Shown here: piece after piece, positions 1-7,612 of the stretch
Position numbering within the stretch: position 1 is the first letter of the stretch
Layout: every line of letters begins with the position of its first letter
NCBI RefSeq assembly: GCF_029581195.1
Contig: NZ_CP120737.1
Location: forward strand, 1,178,001 to 1,242,000
DNA length: 64,000 bases
Direction of reading: 5' to 3'
From: Solwaraspora sp. WMMD791
Lineage (GTDB): Bacteria > Actinomycetota > Actinomycetes > Mycobacteriales > Micromonosporaceae
Position numbers and translations under genes: made by a program
Notes under the pieces: generated by a model
Database searches by the model: none
What the model was told of the DNA's origin: nothing
The model's input: the letters and a program-made list of their open reading frames with translations, nothing else

Positions 1-1365
1 GCGGCGATGCGCGACGTGGTACGCCCGGACCGGTCGTTGACCGGGCTCACCGTCACCGGCGCGGTCGTCACCGCCGTCGGCGCCGTCGGACTCGCCCTCG
101 GACTCGCCGGCGTACCCGGAGTGACCGTCATCGCCCTCGGCGGCGGCGTCCTACTGTCGATGATCGGTGTGGCACTGCTGTCCCCCGCCCTGACCCGACC
201 GATCGCTGGCACCGTCGGGCGTCTGGTCAGCTGGGGTACGGCCAGCGGTCTCGGGCGGCGCAACACGTTGCGCAACCCGCGCCGCACCGCGGTCACCGCC
301 GCCGCGCTCATGATCGGTGTGACCCTGGTCAGCACGATCGCCGTGATCGGCGCGTCGCTGAAGGCCACCACCACGGACCTGGTCGAGAACGGGCTCGGCG
401 CCGAGATCATCATCCTGACCAACGGTCAACAGCTGCCAACCGGACGGGAAGGTTTCGATCCGCAACGGCTCGACGAGGTCGCCGCGCTCGACGGGGTGAC
501 CGGCACCCTGGCCTACCACTTCGTGCTGCTCACCGCCGACGGGCGGCCGAACCAGATCATCTCCGCCACCGACCTGTCCCAGGCCGGTTCGATGTTCGCC
601 TTCGAGATCGAGCAGGGTCGCCTCGACGCCGCCGACGACGAGGCGGTGGTGGACACCAACACCGCGCAGACCAACGGTTGGGCACTCGGCGACGAGGTGG
701 TCGTCGACATGCCGCGCGGCGGCGAACGCTCCTATGAGATCGTCGGGATCTACCGCACCGCCCTGACCGCCGGCCTGATCCTGCCGCAGTCGCAGGTGCA
801 GTACTTCGCCGGGCCGCTGGCATACCAGGGATTCGTGGCCACCGCACCGGACGCCGACGTCGCACGGATCGTCACCCAGACCGAGGAGCTGATGGCCGAC
901 TACCCGCTGGTGACCGTCGGGGACCGGTCGAGTTTCGTGCAGCAACAGAACCAGTTGGTCGACATCCTGCTCAGCATCTTCTACGTCCTGCTGGCCCTGG
1001 CCGTCCTGGTGGCGTTCATCGGAATCATCAACACGCTCGTCCTGAGCATCTACGAACGGACCCGCGAGCTGGGCCTGCTCCGCGCGGTGGGGATGAGCCG
1101 GCGGCAGGTCCGTCGGATGGTCCGCGTCGAGTCACTACTGATGGCGGTCTTCGGCTGCCTGCTCGGCGTCGGACTGGGCGTCGCGCTCGGCCTGTCCGCC
1201 TCGTACGCCATGCGCAGCCAGGACGTACTGTCCGTGGTGAGCGTCCCGTACGGGCAGCTGGCCGGATTCGTGGTGGCCGCCGCCCTGGCCGGGGTGGTCG
1301 CCGCCTGGTGGCCGGCCTGGCGGGCGTCACGGCTCAACGTGCTGCAGGCCATCGCCTACGAGTGA
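1..1365 (+). CDS. ABC transporter permease, FtsX/MacB type (5' end outside window)
   Basis: Membrane permease half of an ABC exporter of the MacB/FtsX type, which couples ATP hydrolysis to lipoprotein or small-molecule export or to envelope signalling. The reading frame is open from base 1, so the start lies upstream. The visible 454 residues correspond to the C-terminal part of a family usually about 800-850 aa long. Two membrane segments near the start (about aa 13-55) are followed by a MacB-like extracellular domain. Three membrane segments close the protein, with the FtsX signature ERTRELGLLRAVGMS and the typical ending RLNVLQAIAYE. The ATPase partner is expected upstream, outside the window. 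The substrate cannot be inferred. Confidence 0.9.
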   Translation, partial: AAMRDVVRPDRSLTGLTVTGAVVTAVGAVGLALGLAGVPGVTVIALGGGVLLSMIGVALLSPALTRPIAGTVGRLVSWGTASGLGRRNTLRNPRRTAVTAAALMIGVTLVSTIAVIGASLKATTTDLVENGLGAEIIILTNGQQLPTGREGFDPQRLDEVAALDGVTGTLAYHFVLLTADGRPNQIISATDLSQAGSMFAFEIEQGRLDAADDEAVVDTNTAQTNGWALGDEVVVDMPRGGERSYEIVGIYRTALTAGLILPQSQVQYFAGPLAYQGFVATAPDADVARIVTQTEELMADYPLVTVGDRSSFVQQQNQLVDILLSIFYVLLALAVLVAFIGIINTLVLSIYERTRELGLLRAVGMSRRQVRRMVRVESLLMAVFGCLLGVGLGVALGLSASYAMRSQDVLSVVSVPYGQLAGFVVAAALAGVVAAWWPAWRASRLNVLQAIAYE

Positions 1366-1380
1366 CGCCGCTCGTCAGGC

Positions 1381-1453
1381 GGCTGACCCGCCAACGGGGG
1401 CGGTGGGGACGACCGGCGAACCGGTCGTCCCCACCGGCGTCGGCGGGTCAGCC
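1381..1453. terminator. Nested double hairpin between convergent genes
   Basis: A perfect 15-bp inverted repeat (1402-1416 with 1421-1435, loop CGAA) sits inside a second perfect 12-bp inverted repeat (1381-1392 with 1442-1453). The structure lies between two convergent genes and covers the stop codon of the HAD gene. There is no U-tract, as is common in actinobacterial terminators. It is probably a bidirectional terminator. Confidence 0.75.
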
Positions 1454-2143
1454 CACCTCGGCCCGTGGCACGGCCCAGGCACCGGAGAACACCGCGGCCA
1501 GGTCCGCCACGGTGATCCCGACGAGACTGTCGACGACCCGGACATCGGCGGCGACCGCGAACGACACGTCCGCCGGCACGACGAGCACCGCCGCGCCGGC
1601 GGCACGGGCGCTGGCGACACCCGCCGGCGAATCCTCGACCGCCAGACACCGCCTCGCCGGGACGCCGAGCGCGGCCGCCGCGGACAGGTACGGTGCCGGA
1701 TCGGGCTTGGTCGCGGTCACCTCGTCACCACAGACGACGACGTCGAAGTTGGCCCGCCCCAACGTGTGCAGCGCCACCTCCACCAGGGCACGCTCGGTGG
1801 AGGTCACCAACGCGGTGGGCAGGCCGGCAGCGCGTACCGCCCGCAGCAGGTCGGCCGCACCTGGCCGCCACTGGACCCCGGCGGCGAACAGGGCGGCCAC
1901 CCGGTGCGTCAACCAGGCGGCACCGACCTGCGGATCCCGCTCCGGCTGACCGATGTCGTCGTGCAACAGCCGCATCGTCGTGGCCATGTCCGACCCGACC
2001 ATCGCCAGTCGCGCCTCGTCGGACAGCCGGCCACCGTAGTGCACGGCCAACTCGGCCAACGCCACGTCCCACAGTTTCTCGCTGTCGATCAGCGTGCCGT
2101 CCATGTCGAACAGCACCGCCGCCGGTGTCCGGGTGGTACTCAG
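1448..2143 (-). CDS. HAD-superfamily phosphatase (beta-phosphoglucomutase/GPP-like), likely CTG start
   Basis: HAD-superfamily hydrolase of the phosphatase or phosphomutase type, acting in the cytoplasm on a small phosphorylated metabolite. All four motifs are visible: LFDMDGT near the N-terminus (nucleophile Asp), the Ser/Thr motif LVTSTERA, the Lys in TKPDP and the acidic motif AVEDSPAG. The cap sits between motifs I and II, as in subfamily I. The start chosen is a CTG at 2143, preceded by a perfect AGGAGG (2151-2156 on the complement) with 7-nt spacing. It gives 231 aa and places the DMDGT motif about 12 residues in. The longer frame to 2269 would add a low-complexity leader encoded by a 32-bp tandem repeat, which is unlikely. 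The substrate is unknown. Confidence 0.85.
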   Translation of the reverse strand: MSTTRTPAAVLFDMDGTLIDSEKLWDVALAELAVHYGGRLSDEARLAMVGSDMATTMRLLHDDIGQPERDPQVGAAWLTHRVAALFAAGVQWRPGAADLLRAVRAAGLPTALVTSTERALVEVALHTLGRANFDVVVCGDEVTATKPDPAPYLSAAAALGVPARRCLAVEDSPAGVASARAAGAAVLVVPADVSFAVAADVRVVDSLVGITVADLAAVFSGAWAVPRAEVG

Positions 2144-2183
2144 GGTGGGACCTCCTGATCGACTCGCCGCCCGCACCGATCCT

Positions 2184-2255
2184 GCCAGGTCGGCCCGGAC
2201 ACCCGGTCGGTGCCCGCCAGGTCGGCCCGGACACCCGGTCGGTGCCCGCCAGGTC
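2184..2255. repeat. 32-bp tandem repeat, 2.25 copies
   Basis: Exact copies begin at 2184 and 2216 with a partial copy at 2248, a period of 32 bp. The array lies upstream of the HAD gene and ends inside the stop codon of the metallopeptidase gene (TCA at 2254-2256). It looks like a slippage-type minisatellite. No protein function is assigned to it. Confidence 0.85.
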
Positions 2256-3009
2256 AGCTCAGATCGCAACCGGCGAGTGAGCCGTCGTAACCTTTGAAGA
2301 AGGCCGCGATCCGCTGCTCCGCGGTGCCGTGCGAGCCCTCCTCGAACCAGGGTTGGTCCGGGTCGTCGGCGACGGCCTCCAGCCCGCGTTGAAACTCGTC
2401 CAGATCGCCGTCGTCGAGCTGCAGGGTGCCGTCGCGCACCGAGTCGCCCAGGTACGCCCCGGCCAGACAGTCCGCCGCGAGCTCCCGCTGGATGCTGAAC
2501 GAGTAGTCCAGCTCCAGCCTGACCTGGATACCGTGGGCGTACTCGTGACCGATCAGATAGAACAGGAACGAGTCGCCTACCGCCTGGAACACCGAGTACG
2601 CCCAGTTGGCGTCGTAGGCGATGAATTCCGACGCGGTGGTGAGGCAGTAGACCGCGTTGTTGCGCGGAATCAACTGTTCGCCACAGGACAGCTCACCGTC
2701 GCGGTAGTAGGCGATGGTCTGCCCGATCGGCCGGAACGCGGCGCCGAACCCGGCGAACCGCTGCTGCCAGTACCGGTCGGCGAGCGCCTCGGCACCCGCG
2801 ATGTCCTGCTCGAACTCCTCGACCGTGTCCGTACCCTCCAGCAGACCGTCGTCGCCAGTCGGTTCCCCACCGGGCACCGCCGGCTGGTTCCCCTCCCCCG
2901 ACCGACCGTCCGGCAGGGGCGCAACCGCGCAGGCCGCCGCCGCGACGAGGGCGGCACACAGCGCCGCCACCCGGGTACGACTCCAGGTACGCCCGTCGGG
3001 CTGCTCCAT
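2254..3009 (-). CDS. Putative neutral zinc metallopeptidase, lipoprotein
   Basis: Predicted secreted, membrane-anchored zinc protease of the neutral zinc metallopeptidase (YpfJ-like) family, 251 aa. The N-terminus has a basic stretch, a hydrophobic segment and an Ala-rich lipobox ending at a Cys (VAAAAC, about aa 22-27), which suggests lipidation. The active site is HEYAH (HExxH) near aa 153, followed by the downstream RELAADC region typical of the family, whose Glu is the expected third ligand. The C-terminus has the conserved GTAEQRIAAFFKGY segment. The gene precedes the HAD gene on the same strand, separated by the tandem repeat. The substrate is unknown. Confidence 0.85.
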   Translation of the reverse strand: MEQPDGRTWSRTRVAALCAALVAAAACAVAPLPDGRSGEGNQPAVPGGEPTGDDGLLEGTDTVEEFEQDIAGAEALADRYWQQRFAGFGAAFRPIGQTIAYYRDGELSCGEQLIPRNNAVYCLTTASEFIAYDANWAYSVFQAVGDSFLFYLIGHEYAHGIQVRLELDYSFSIQRELAADCLAGAYLGDSVRDGTLQLDDGDLDEFQRGLEAVADDPDQPWFEEGSHGTAEQRIAAFFKGYDGSLAGCDLS

Positions 3010-3276
3010 CGTCGGCTCCTTCTCCCGCCACGGTCAGATGACGACACCCGCGGCCCCGTCCAGCACCATGCTGCCCCAGTCGCGCAATACGCACCACGGC
3101 GGTGTAGGGATCATTCACCCACCACCGGCGGTGCCCGGCGCGTGCCGCCGGGCCGAGCCGACGGCCGCAACGTAGGCTGGCGGGGTGAGGCTCGACAACG
3201 ATTCCGCCAGTACCTGTCGACCGCCCGTGCGTACCACCGGTGGCACCCCCCGGTGCCACGGGGTCGAGGAGGCATC

Positions 3277-4161
3277 GTGACCGAGTTCGACGGCCTACCG
3301 GTGCTGCGATCGCCGGTGGCGATCGCCGCCTTCGAAGGATGGAACGACGCCGCCGACGCCTCCACCGCCGCCGTCGAGCATCTCGAGCAGGTGTGGCAGG
3401 CCCGCGAGATCGCCGCGCTGGACCCTGAGGAGTTCTACGACTTCCAGGTCAGCCGGCCGACCATCGCGATGTCCGGTGGGGAGACCCGCCAGATCCAGTG
3501 GCCCACCACACGGTTCATGGTCGCCAGTCCGCAGGGCACCGACCGTGACGTCGTCCTGATCCGGGGCATCGAGCCGAGCATGCGCTGGCGCACCTTCTGT
3601 GAGCAGGTGCTGGAGTTGTGCCACAGCCTGGAGGTCAACCGGGTGGTGCTGCTGGGTGCGCTGCTCGCCGACGTGCCGTACACCCGCCCGCTGCCGATCA
3701 GCGGCACCGCCTCGGACAAGGAGGCCGCGCAGCGGCTGGCGCTGATTCCCACCCGCTACGACGGGCCGACCGGGATCGTCGGCGTACTCCAGGACGCCTG
3801 CACCCGGGCCGAGGTCGACGCCGTGTCGTTCTGGGTGCACGTGCCGCACTACGCCAACAACCCGCCCTGCCCCAAGGCAACTCTCGCGCTGCTGCACCGG
3901 GTCGAGGAAGTGCTCGACCTACCCGTGCCGATGGCCGACATGGCGGAGGAGGCCGCGAAGTGGGAGGCCCGCGTGCGGACCACCGCCGAGCAGGACGCCG
4001 AGCTGGGCGAATACGTGCGTGAGCTCGAGGAACGCGTCGGTGACGCCGGGATCCAGCCGCTCACCGGTGACGAGATAGCCCAGGAGTTCGAGAAGTACCT
4101 CCGACGGCGAGGCGGATCGGCCGGCCCGACAGCAGGATCGGGTGAGTGGCCGTCCGGCTGA
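3277..4161 (+). CDS. PAC2 family protein (proteasome assembly chaperone-like)
   Basis: PAC2-domain protein, 294 aa. The family is named after a eukaryotic proteasome assembly chaperone and is conserved in actinobacteria, where its role is unclear. The start is GTG at 3277, preceded by GAGGAGG at 3266-3272, giving a protein that begins TEFDGLPVLRSPVAIAAFEGWNDA. Further family features are the segment RGIEPSMRWRTFCEQ and the region LGALLADVPYTRP. The C-terminal 60 residues are charged and probably helical. A much longer upstream frame exists but overlaps the divergent metallopeptidase gene and is rejected. The stop codon lies inside the left arm of a 16-bp inverted repeat. Confidence 0.88.
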   Translation: MTEFDGLPVLRSPVAIAAFEGWNDAADASTAAVEHLEQVWQAREIAALDPEEFYDFQVSRPTIAMSGGETRQIQWPTTRFMVASPQGTDRDVVLIRGIEPSMRWRTFCEQVLELCHSLEVNRVVLLGALLADVPYTRPLPISGTASDKEAAQRLALIPTRYDGPTGIVGVLQDACTRAEVDAVSFWVHVPHYANNPPCPKATLALLHRVEEVLDLPVPMADMAEEAAKWEARVRTTAEQDAELGEYVRELEERVGDAGIQPLTGDEIAQEFEKYLRRRGGSAGPTAGSGEWPSG

Positions 4162-4209
4162 CCACGCCGGTTCTATCGGCTAACTGACACCTCGGTCAGC
4201 CGGACGGCC
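4148..4209. terminator. Perfect 16-bp inverted repeat across the PAC2 stop codon
   Basis: GGCCGTCCGGCTGACC at 4148-4163 is repeated as its exact reverse complement at 4194-4209, with a 30-nt loop. The left arm contains the PAC2 stop codon. The right arm ends 3 nt before a possible TTG start (4212) and 20 nt before the ATG (4230) of the methyltransferase gene. It could be a terminator, an attenuator or a translation-controlling hairpin. Confidence 0.75.
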
Positions 4210-4229
4210 CATTGCCGGAAAATGTCCGG

Positions 4230-5252
4230 ATGCTAACCCCCCTCCCTCTTATGCGTCTGGTGACCGGTTTCTGGAGCTTCAAGACCCTCGCCGCCGCAGT
4301 CGAGCTGGACCTGTTCACCAGGCTGGCCGACGGCCGGAGTATCACCGTCACGCAGCTGTGCGACGAGTACGGGCTCGCCGAACGACCCGCGGACACCCTT
4401 CTGGCCGCCTGCGCCTCCCTCGGTCTACTGGTCAAGGAGCCCGGTGGTGACGGATATCGCAACGCCCCCGTCGCTGAGGAGTTCCTGGTGGTCGGGCGGC
4501 CGTACTACTTCGGTGGACAGGTGCGCTACTGCGACGAGCGCACCTATCTGCCATGGCACCGCATCGGCGAAGCGCTGCGCACGGACCGGCCGCTGACCTG
4601 GGATCCGCAGACCCAGGAGTCGATCTTCTCCAACGTCGACCCGCAGATGCTCGAGCTGTTCTGGGAGGCGATGTACGCGACGTCGATCTTCACGGCGCGG
4701 GCGCTCGGCGAAGCGTACGACTTCGGCGTCCACGACCGGTTGCTCGACCTCGGCGGTGGCTCCGGGGCGTACCCGATCGAGCTGTGCCGTCGCTACCAGG
4801 ATCTGCACGCGAGCGTCTACGACCTGCCCCATGTGGTGCCGATCGCAGCCGACAAGGTGGCTGCGGCCGGCATGAGCGACCGGATCGGCACGATCGCCGG
4901 TGACTTCTTCACCGACACCGCGTTGCCGGGTGGCCACGACGTGATGCTGCTCAGCATGATCCTGCACGACTGGGACGAGCCGACCAACCGGGCGCTGCTC
5001 GCCCGCTGCCACCGGGCGCTGCCGTCCGGCGGAGTGATCGTCATTTCCGAGCTGCTGCTCAACCCGGACCGCACCGGGCCGCCAGAGGCAGCGCTGATGG
5101 GGATGAACATGCTGGTGGAGACGGTCGGTGGACGCAACTACTCGGAAACCGAGTACGCCGACTGGCTGGCCGATGCCGGCTTCGGGTCGATCCGGACCGT
5201 GACCTTCGATGCTCCGGGCGCCAACGGCGCCATCATCGCGCGCAAGCGCTGA
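4230..5252 (+). CDS. SAM-dependent O-methyltransferase (acetylserotonin OMT family)
   Basis: Class I SAM-dependent O-methyltransferase of the plant COMT/acetylserotonin family common in actinomycete secondary metabolism, about 340 aa. An N-terminal winged-helix dimerisation domain (about aa 1-90) is followed by the Rossmann domain. Motif I is LLDLGGGSGAYPIE, the acidic residue after strand 2 lies in VYDLPHV, and the catalytic-base region is MILHDWDEPTN, whose His is the usual general base. The ATG at 4230 is used; a TTG at 4212 is possible. No obvious biosynthetic cluster surrounds it, so the acceptor is unknown. The GntR gene downstream is separated by its own promoter. Confidence 0.85.
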   Translation: MLTPLPLMRLVTGFWSFKTLAAAVELDLFTRLADGRSITVTQLCDEYGLAERPADTLLAACASLGLLVKEPGGDGYRNAPVAEEFLVVGRPYYFGGQVRYCDERTYLPWHRIGEALRTDRPLTWDPQTQESIFSNVDPQMLELFWEAMYATSIFTARALGEAYDFGVHDRLLDLGGGSGAYPIELCRRYQDLHASVYDLPHVVPIAADKVAAAGMSDRIGTIAGDFFTDTALPGGHDVMLLSMILHDWDEPTNRALLARCHRALPSGGVIVISELLLNPDRTGPPEAALMGMNMLVETVGGRNYSETEYADWLADAGFGSIRTVTFDAPGANGAIIARKR

Positions 5253-5375
5253 CCCGGGGGCGTCCGGCGCACACGCCGCGGGATCGGGCGCGCTGTGTGG
5301 GACGTAGCGGTCCAGGGTGGGCTCGACGGGGGTGGCGGTGGCGCGTTGCCTCCGTCGGTTGCGTCCGGTGTGGCC

Positions 5376-5410
5376 TGGACACAACCTGTACGTCGTCCTA
5401 GGATGCTAGG
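5376..5410 (+). promoter_or_regulatory. Promoter and overlapping operator of the GntR gene
   Basis: TGGACA at 5376-5381 and TAGGAT at 5399-5404 have the ideal 17-nt spacing for a housekeeping promoter. The palindrome CCTAG-GATG-CTAGG (5397-5410) covers the -10 element, so a bound regulator would block transcription. The closeness to the GntR start (5436) suggests autoregulation. Confidence 0.65.
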
Positions 5411-5435
5411 TGACCTCTGTCGAATGGAGCAGCCG

Positions 5436-6230
5436 ATGCCACAGGTCAACCCCGGCGCCGCCGAGGTACCGCACCGCCAGATCGCCGACCAGTTGCGCGA
5501 ACGCATCCGGCGCGGCGACTGGGCACCCGGCGAACGACTGCCGGCGATACCCGCCATCGCCGAGATGTACGGGGTGGCGAAGCAGACCGTCCAGCGCACC
5601 GTGGACCAGCTCCGCGTCGAAGGTCTGTTGATCACCAAGCCCGGCTCGGGCACCTTCGTCCGAGGCACCCGACGCCGGCTCAACCGGCTCGCCCGGGGCC
5701 GCTACGGCGGCCAGCGCGGCTACCACGCTGATCTCGCGGCCCGGTACCGCCAGCAGTTGACCGAGGTCGGGCGGGCTCCCGCGCCGCCGGAGGTCGCCGA
5801 CGCCTTCGGTGTCGCCGACGGCACCGAGCTGGTGGTACGCCGCCACGTGGTACGCACCGACGACTCCCCGGTCGAGGTCGGCGCCTCCTGGTTCCGGGTC
5901 GCCGACGCGGCCGGCACCAGCCTGGACCGGGCCGAGCCGTTCGGCCGTCCGCTGTATCAGGAGGCCGAGGAGGTGACCGGCCGGCGGTACACCTGGGCGC
6001 GCGACGTGCTCACCGCACGCCAGCCCAGCCGCGACGAGGCGCAGACGCTACGGATTCGACCGGACACCCCTGTGCTGCACCTGCTCCATGTCGCCTACGA
6101 CGCCGAGCGTCGACCGATCGAGGTCGCTCAGGCCACCTGGCCCGGTCCGGTCACCACCCTGACCGAGGAGTACCGGGTGCCCGCACCAGCACCCGATCCG
6201 GACCCGGATCCGGGCCTGGTGCTCGGCTGA
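5436..6230 (+). CDS. GntR-family transcriptional regulator with UTRA domain (HutC type)
   Basis: DNA-binding regulator of the HutC subfamily, 264 aa. The N-terminal GntR winged helix (about aa 15-80) contains ERLPAIPAIAEMYGVAKQTV and the wing-like KPGSGTFV. The C-terminal UTRA effector domain (about aa 105-250) contains VVRRHVVRTDDSPVEV and a PVLHLLHVAYDAERRPIEV strand pair. The start is ATG at 5436 with GGAG 6 nt upstream; ATG at 5424 is an alternative. The C-terminus ends in a short Pro/Asp repeat. The ligand and targets are not evident. The palindrome over its own promoter suggests negative autoregulation. Confidence 0.88.
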   Translation: MPQVNPGAAEVPHRQIADQLRERIRRGDWAPGERLPAIPAIAEMYGVAKQTVQRTVDQLRVEGLLITKPGSGTFVRGTRRRLNRLARGRYGGQRGYHADLAARYRQQLTEVGRAPAPPEVADAFGVADGTELVVRRHVVRTDDSPVEVGASWFRVADAAGTSLDRAEPFGRPLYQEAEEVTGRRYTWARDVLTARQPSRDEAQTLRIRPDTPVLHLLHVAYDAERRPIEVAQATWPGPVTTLTEEYRVPAPAPDPDPDPGLVLG

Positions 6231-6272
6231 GCGGCGACTTCTCACCTCCTACTTTGTTTTGCTTCCAAACTA

Positions 6273-6300
6273 TTGACACGGACGATCGAAACATGTGAAT
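6273..6300 (+). promoter_or_regulatory. Possible promoter of the LPMO gene
   Basis: A consensus -35 TTGACA lies at 6273-6278 in an unusually AT-rich patch (6250-6300). A -10-like GTGAAT follows at 6295-6300 with a 16-nt spacer. About 140 nt of leader remain before the LPMO start. The -10 is weak. Confidence 0.4.
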
Positions 6301-6438
6301 CTCCCCACAGGGGTCACCCCGCGGCTCGTACGGCGAGCGCCGGATCTCCGGGCATCCAGCGCCGACCCCGACCCGGGTGGCGGCGTGCCGTCCCTGGCGA
6401 CCCCCACGACCTTTCCGTCCACCTGTCCGGGAGCAGAC

Positions 6439-7551
6439 ATGTCAAGCCCGTCCGTCACCGCCTGGGCGCCCGTCCGCCGGGCGCTCACCGTCGCGGCAGC
6501 CGCCGCCCTGCTGGTGGGCGGTGCCCTCGCCGAGGTCGCCACCGCCCACGGTTCGTCGATCAACCCGCCGTCGCGCAACTACGGCTGCTACGAGCGCTGG
6601 GCCAACGACTTCCAGAACCCTCGGATGGCCACCGAGGACCCGATGTGCTGGCAGGCCTGGCAGGCCGACTCCACCGCCATGTGGAACTGGAACAGCCTCT
6701 ACATCGACGGCGTCAACGGCCAGCACCAGGCCCACATCCCCGACGGACAGCTGTGCAGCGCCGGCAACACCGGTGGCACCCGCTACGCCTCACTCGACGT
6801 ACCTGGCAACTGGCGGGCGGCCAGCGTCGGGACCAACTTCACCGTCACCTACCACGATCAGGCCCTGCACGGTGCCGACTACCACCTGGTCTACGTCACC
6901 CGGCAGGGCTTCGACCCGCTCACCCAACGCCTGCGCTGGAGTGACCTGGAACTGGTCCGGACCACCAACGGCGCGGCCCCCGGGGCCGGTACCCGGACCA
7001 CCAACCCCAACCTCAACGGTGTCTCGGTCGACATCCCGGTCAGCGCACCGGGGCGCACCGGTCGGCACATCGTCTACCTGATCTGGAAGGCCAGCCACGC
7101 CGACCAGACCTACTATTTCTGCAGCGACGTGAACTTCGGCGGTACCGGGGCGACCCCGGCACCGACCACCGGCGCACCCGCGCCGACCACCCCGGCACCG
7201 ACCACGCCGGCACCCAATCCCACCACGGCCGCGCCGACCACCGGCGCGCCGGGCGACTGCACGGCGTCGTTCGCGGTCGTCGCCAGCTGGCAGGGGGGCT
7301 TCCAGGCCGAGGTACGGGTCACCGCCGGCGCAGCCGGGTTGACCGGGTGGACGGTGGGCTGGACCAATCCGACCGGCCAGCAGGTGACCCAGGCGTGGAA
7401 CGCCGCCGTCACCAGCAGCGGATCCTCGGTCACCGCCCGCAACGCCACCTACAACGGCGCACTCGGCGCCGGCGCGAGCACAAGCTTCGGCCTGATCGGG
7501 TCGGCCACCGGGACGCCGTCGGCGTCGGCGTTGACCTGCCGGGCGGGCTGA
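6439..7551 (+). CDS. Secreted lytic polysaccharide monooxygenase, AA10 with C-terminal CBM2
   Basis: Copper enzyme that oxidatively cleaves chitin or cellulose outside the cell, 370 aa. A signal peptide (about aa 1-36) ends in ATA before His37, which becomes the N-terminal histidine of the copper-binding brace (mature start HGSSINPPSR). The AA10 catalytic domain spans about aa 37-230 and includes NYGCYERWAND and a second His in VTYHDQALHGADYH. A Pro/Thr-rich linker of PAPTT units joins a CBM2-type carbohydrate-binding module of about 100 aa whose paired cysteines are in GDCTASF and ALTCRAG. The start is ATG 6439 with GGGAG upstream. The substrate could be cellulose or chitin; CBM2 allows either. 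Confidence 0.92.
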   Translation: MSSPSVTAWAPVRRALTVAAAAALLVGGALAEVATAHGSSINPPSRNYGCYERWANDFQNPRMATEDPMCWQAWQADSTAMWNWNSLYIDGVNGQHQAHIPDGQLCSAGNTGGTRYASLDVPGNWRAASVGTNFTVTYHDQALHGADYHLVYVTRQGFDPLTQRLRWSDLELVRTTNGAAPGAGTRTTNPNLNGVSVDIPVSAPGRTGRHIVYLIWKASHADQTYYFCSDVNFGGTGATPAPTTGAPAPTTPAPTTPAPNPTTAAPTTGAPGDCTASFAVVASWQGGFQAEVRVTAGAAGLTGWTVGWTNPTGQQVTQAWNAAVTSSGSSVTARNATYNGALGAGASTSFGLIGSATGTPSASALTCRAG

Positions 7552-7556
7552 CCCGC

Positions 7557-7600
7557 CGCACCGCCGGGGCCGCCACCGTCGCGTCGGTCCCGGCGGTGCG
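7557..7600. terminator. Hairpin between LPMO gene and mshC
   Basis: Perfect 12-bp inverted repeat CGCACCGCCGGG (7557-7568) with CCCGGCGGTGCG (7589-7600) and a 20-nt loop, located between two convergent genes. There is no U-tract. It is probably a bidirectional terminator. Confidence 0.65.
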
Positions 7601-7612
7601 CGCGGGCGCCGA

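Noticed and set aside
2329-4161. A 610-aa reading of the PAC2 frame
   Set aside because: The first 316 codons overlap the divergent metallopeptidase gene antisense. The family N-terminus coincides with GTG 3277 and its ribosome binding site.
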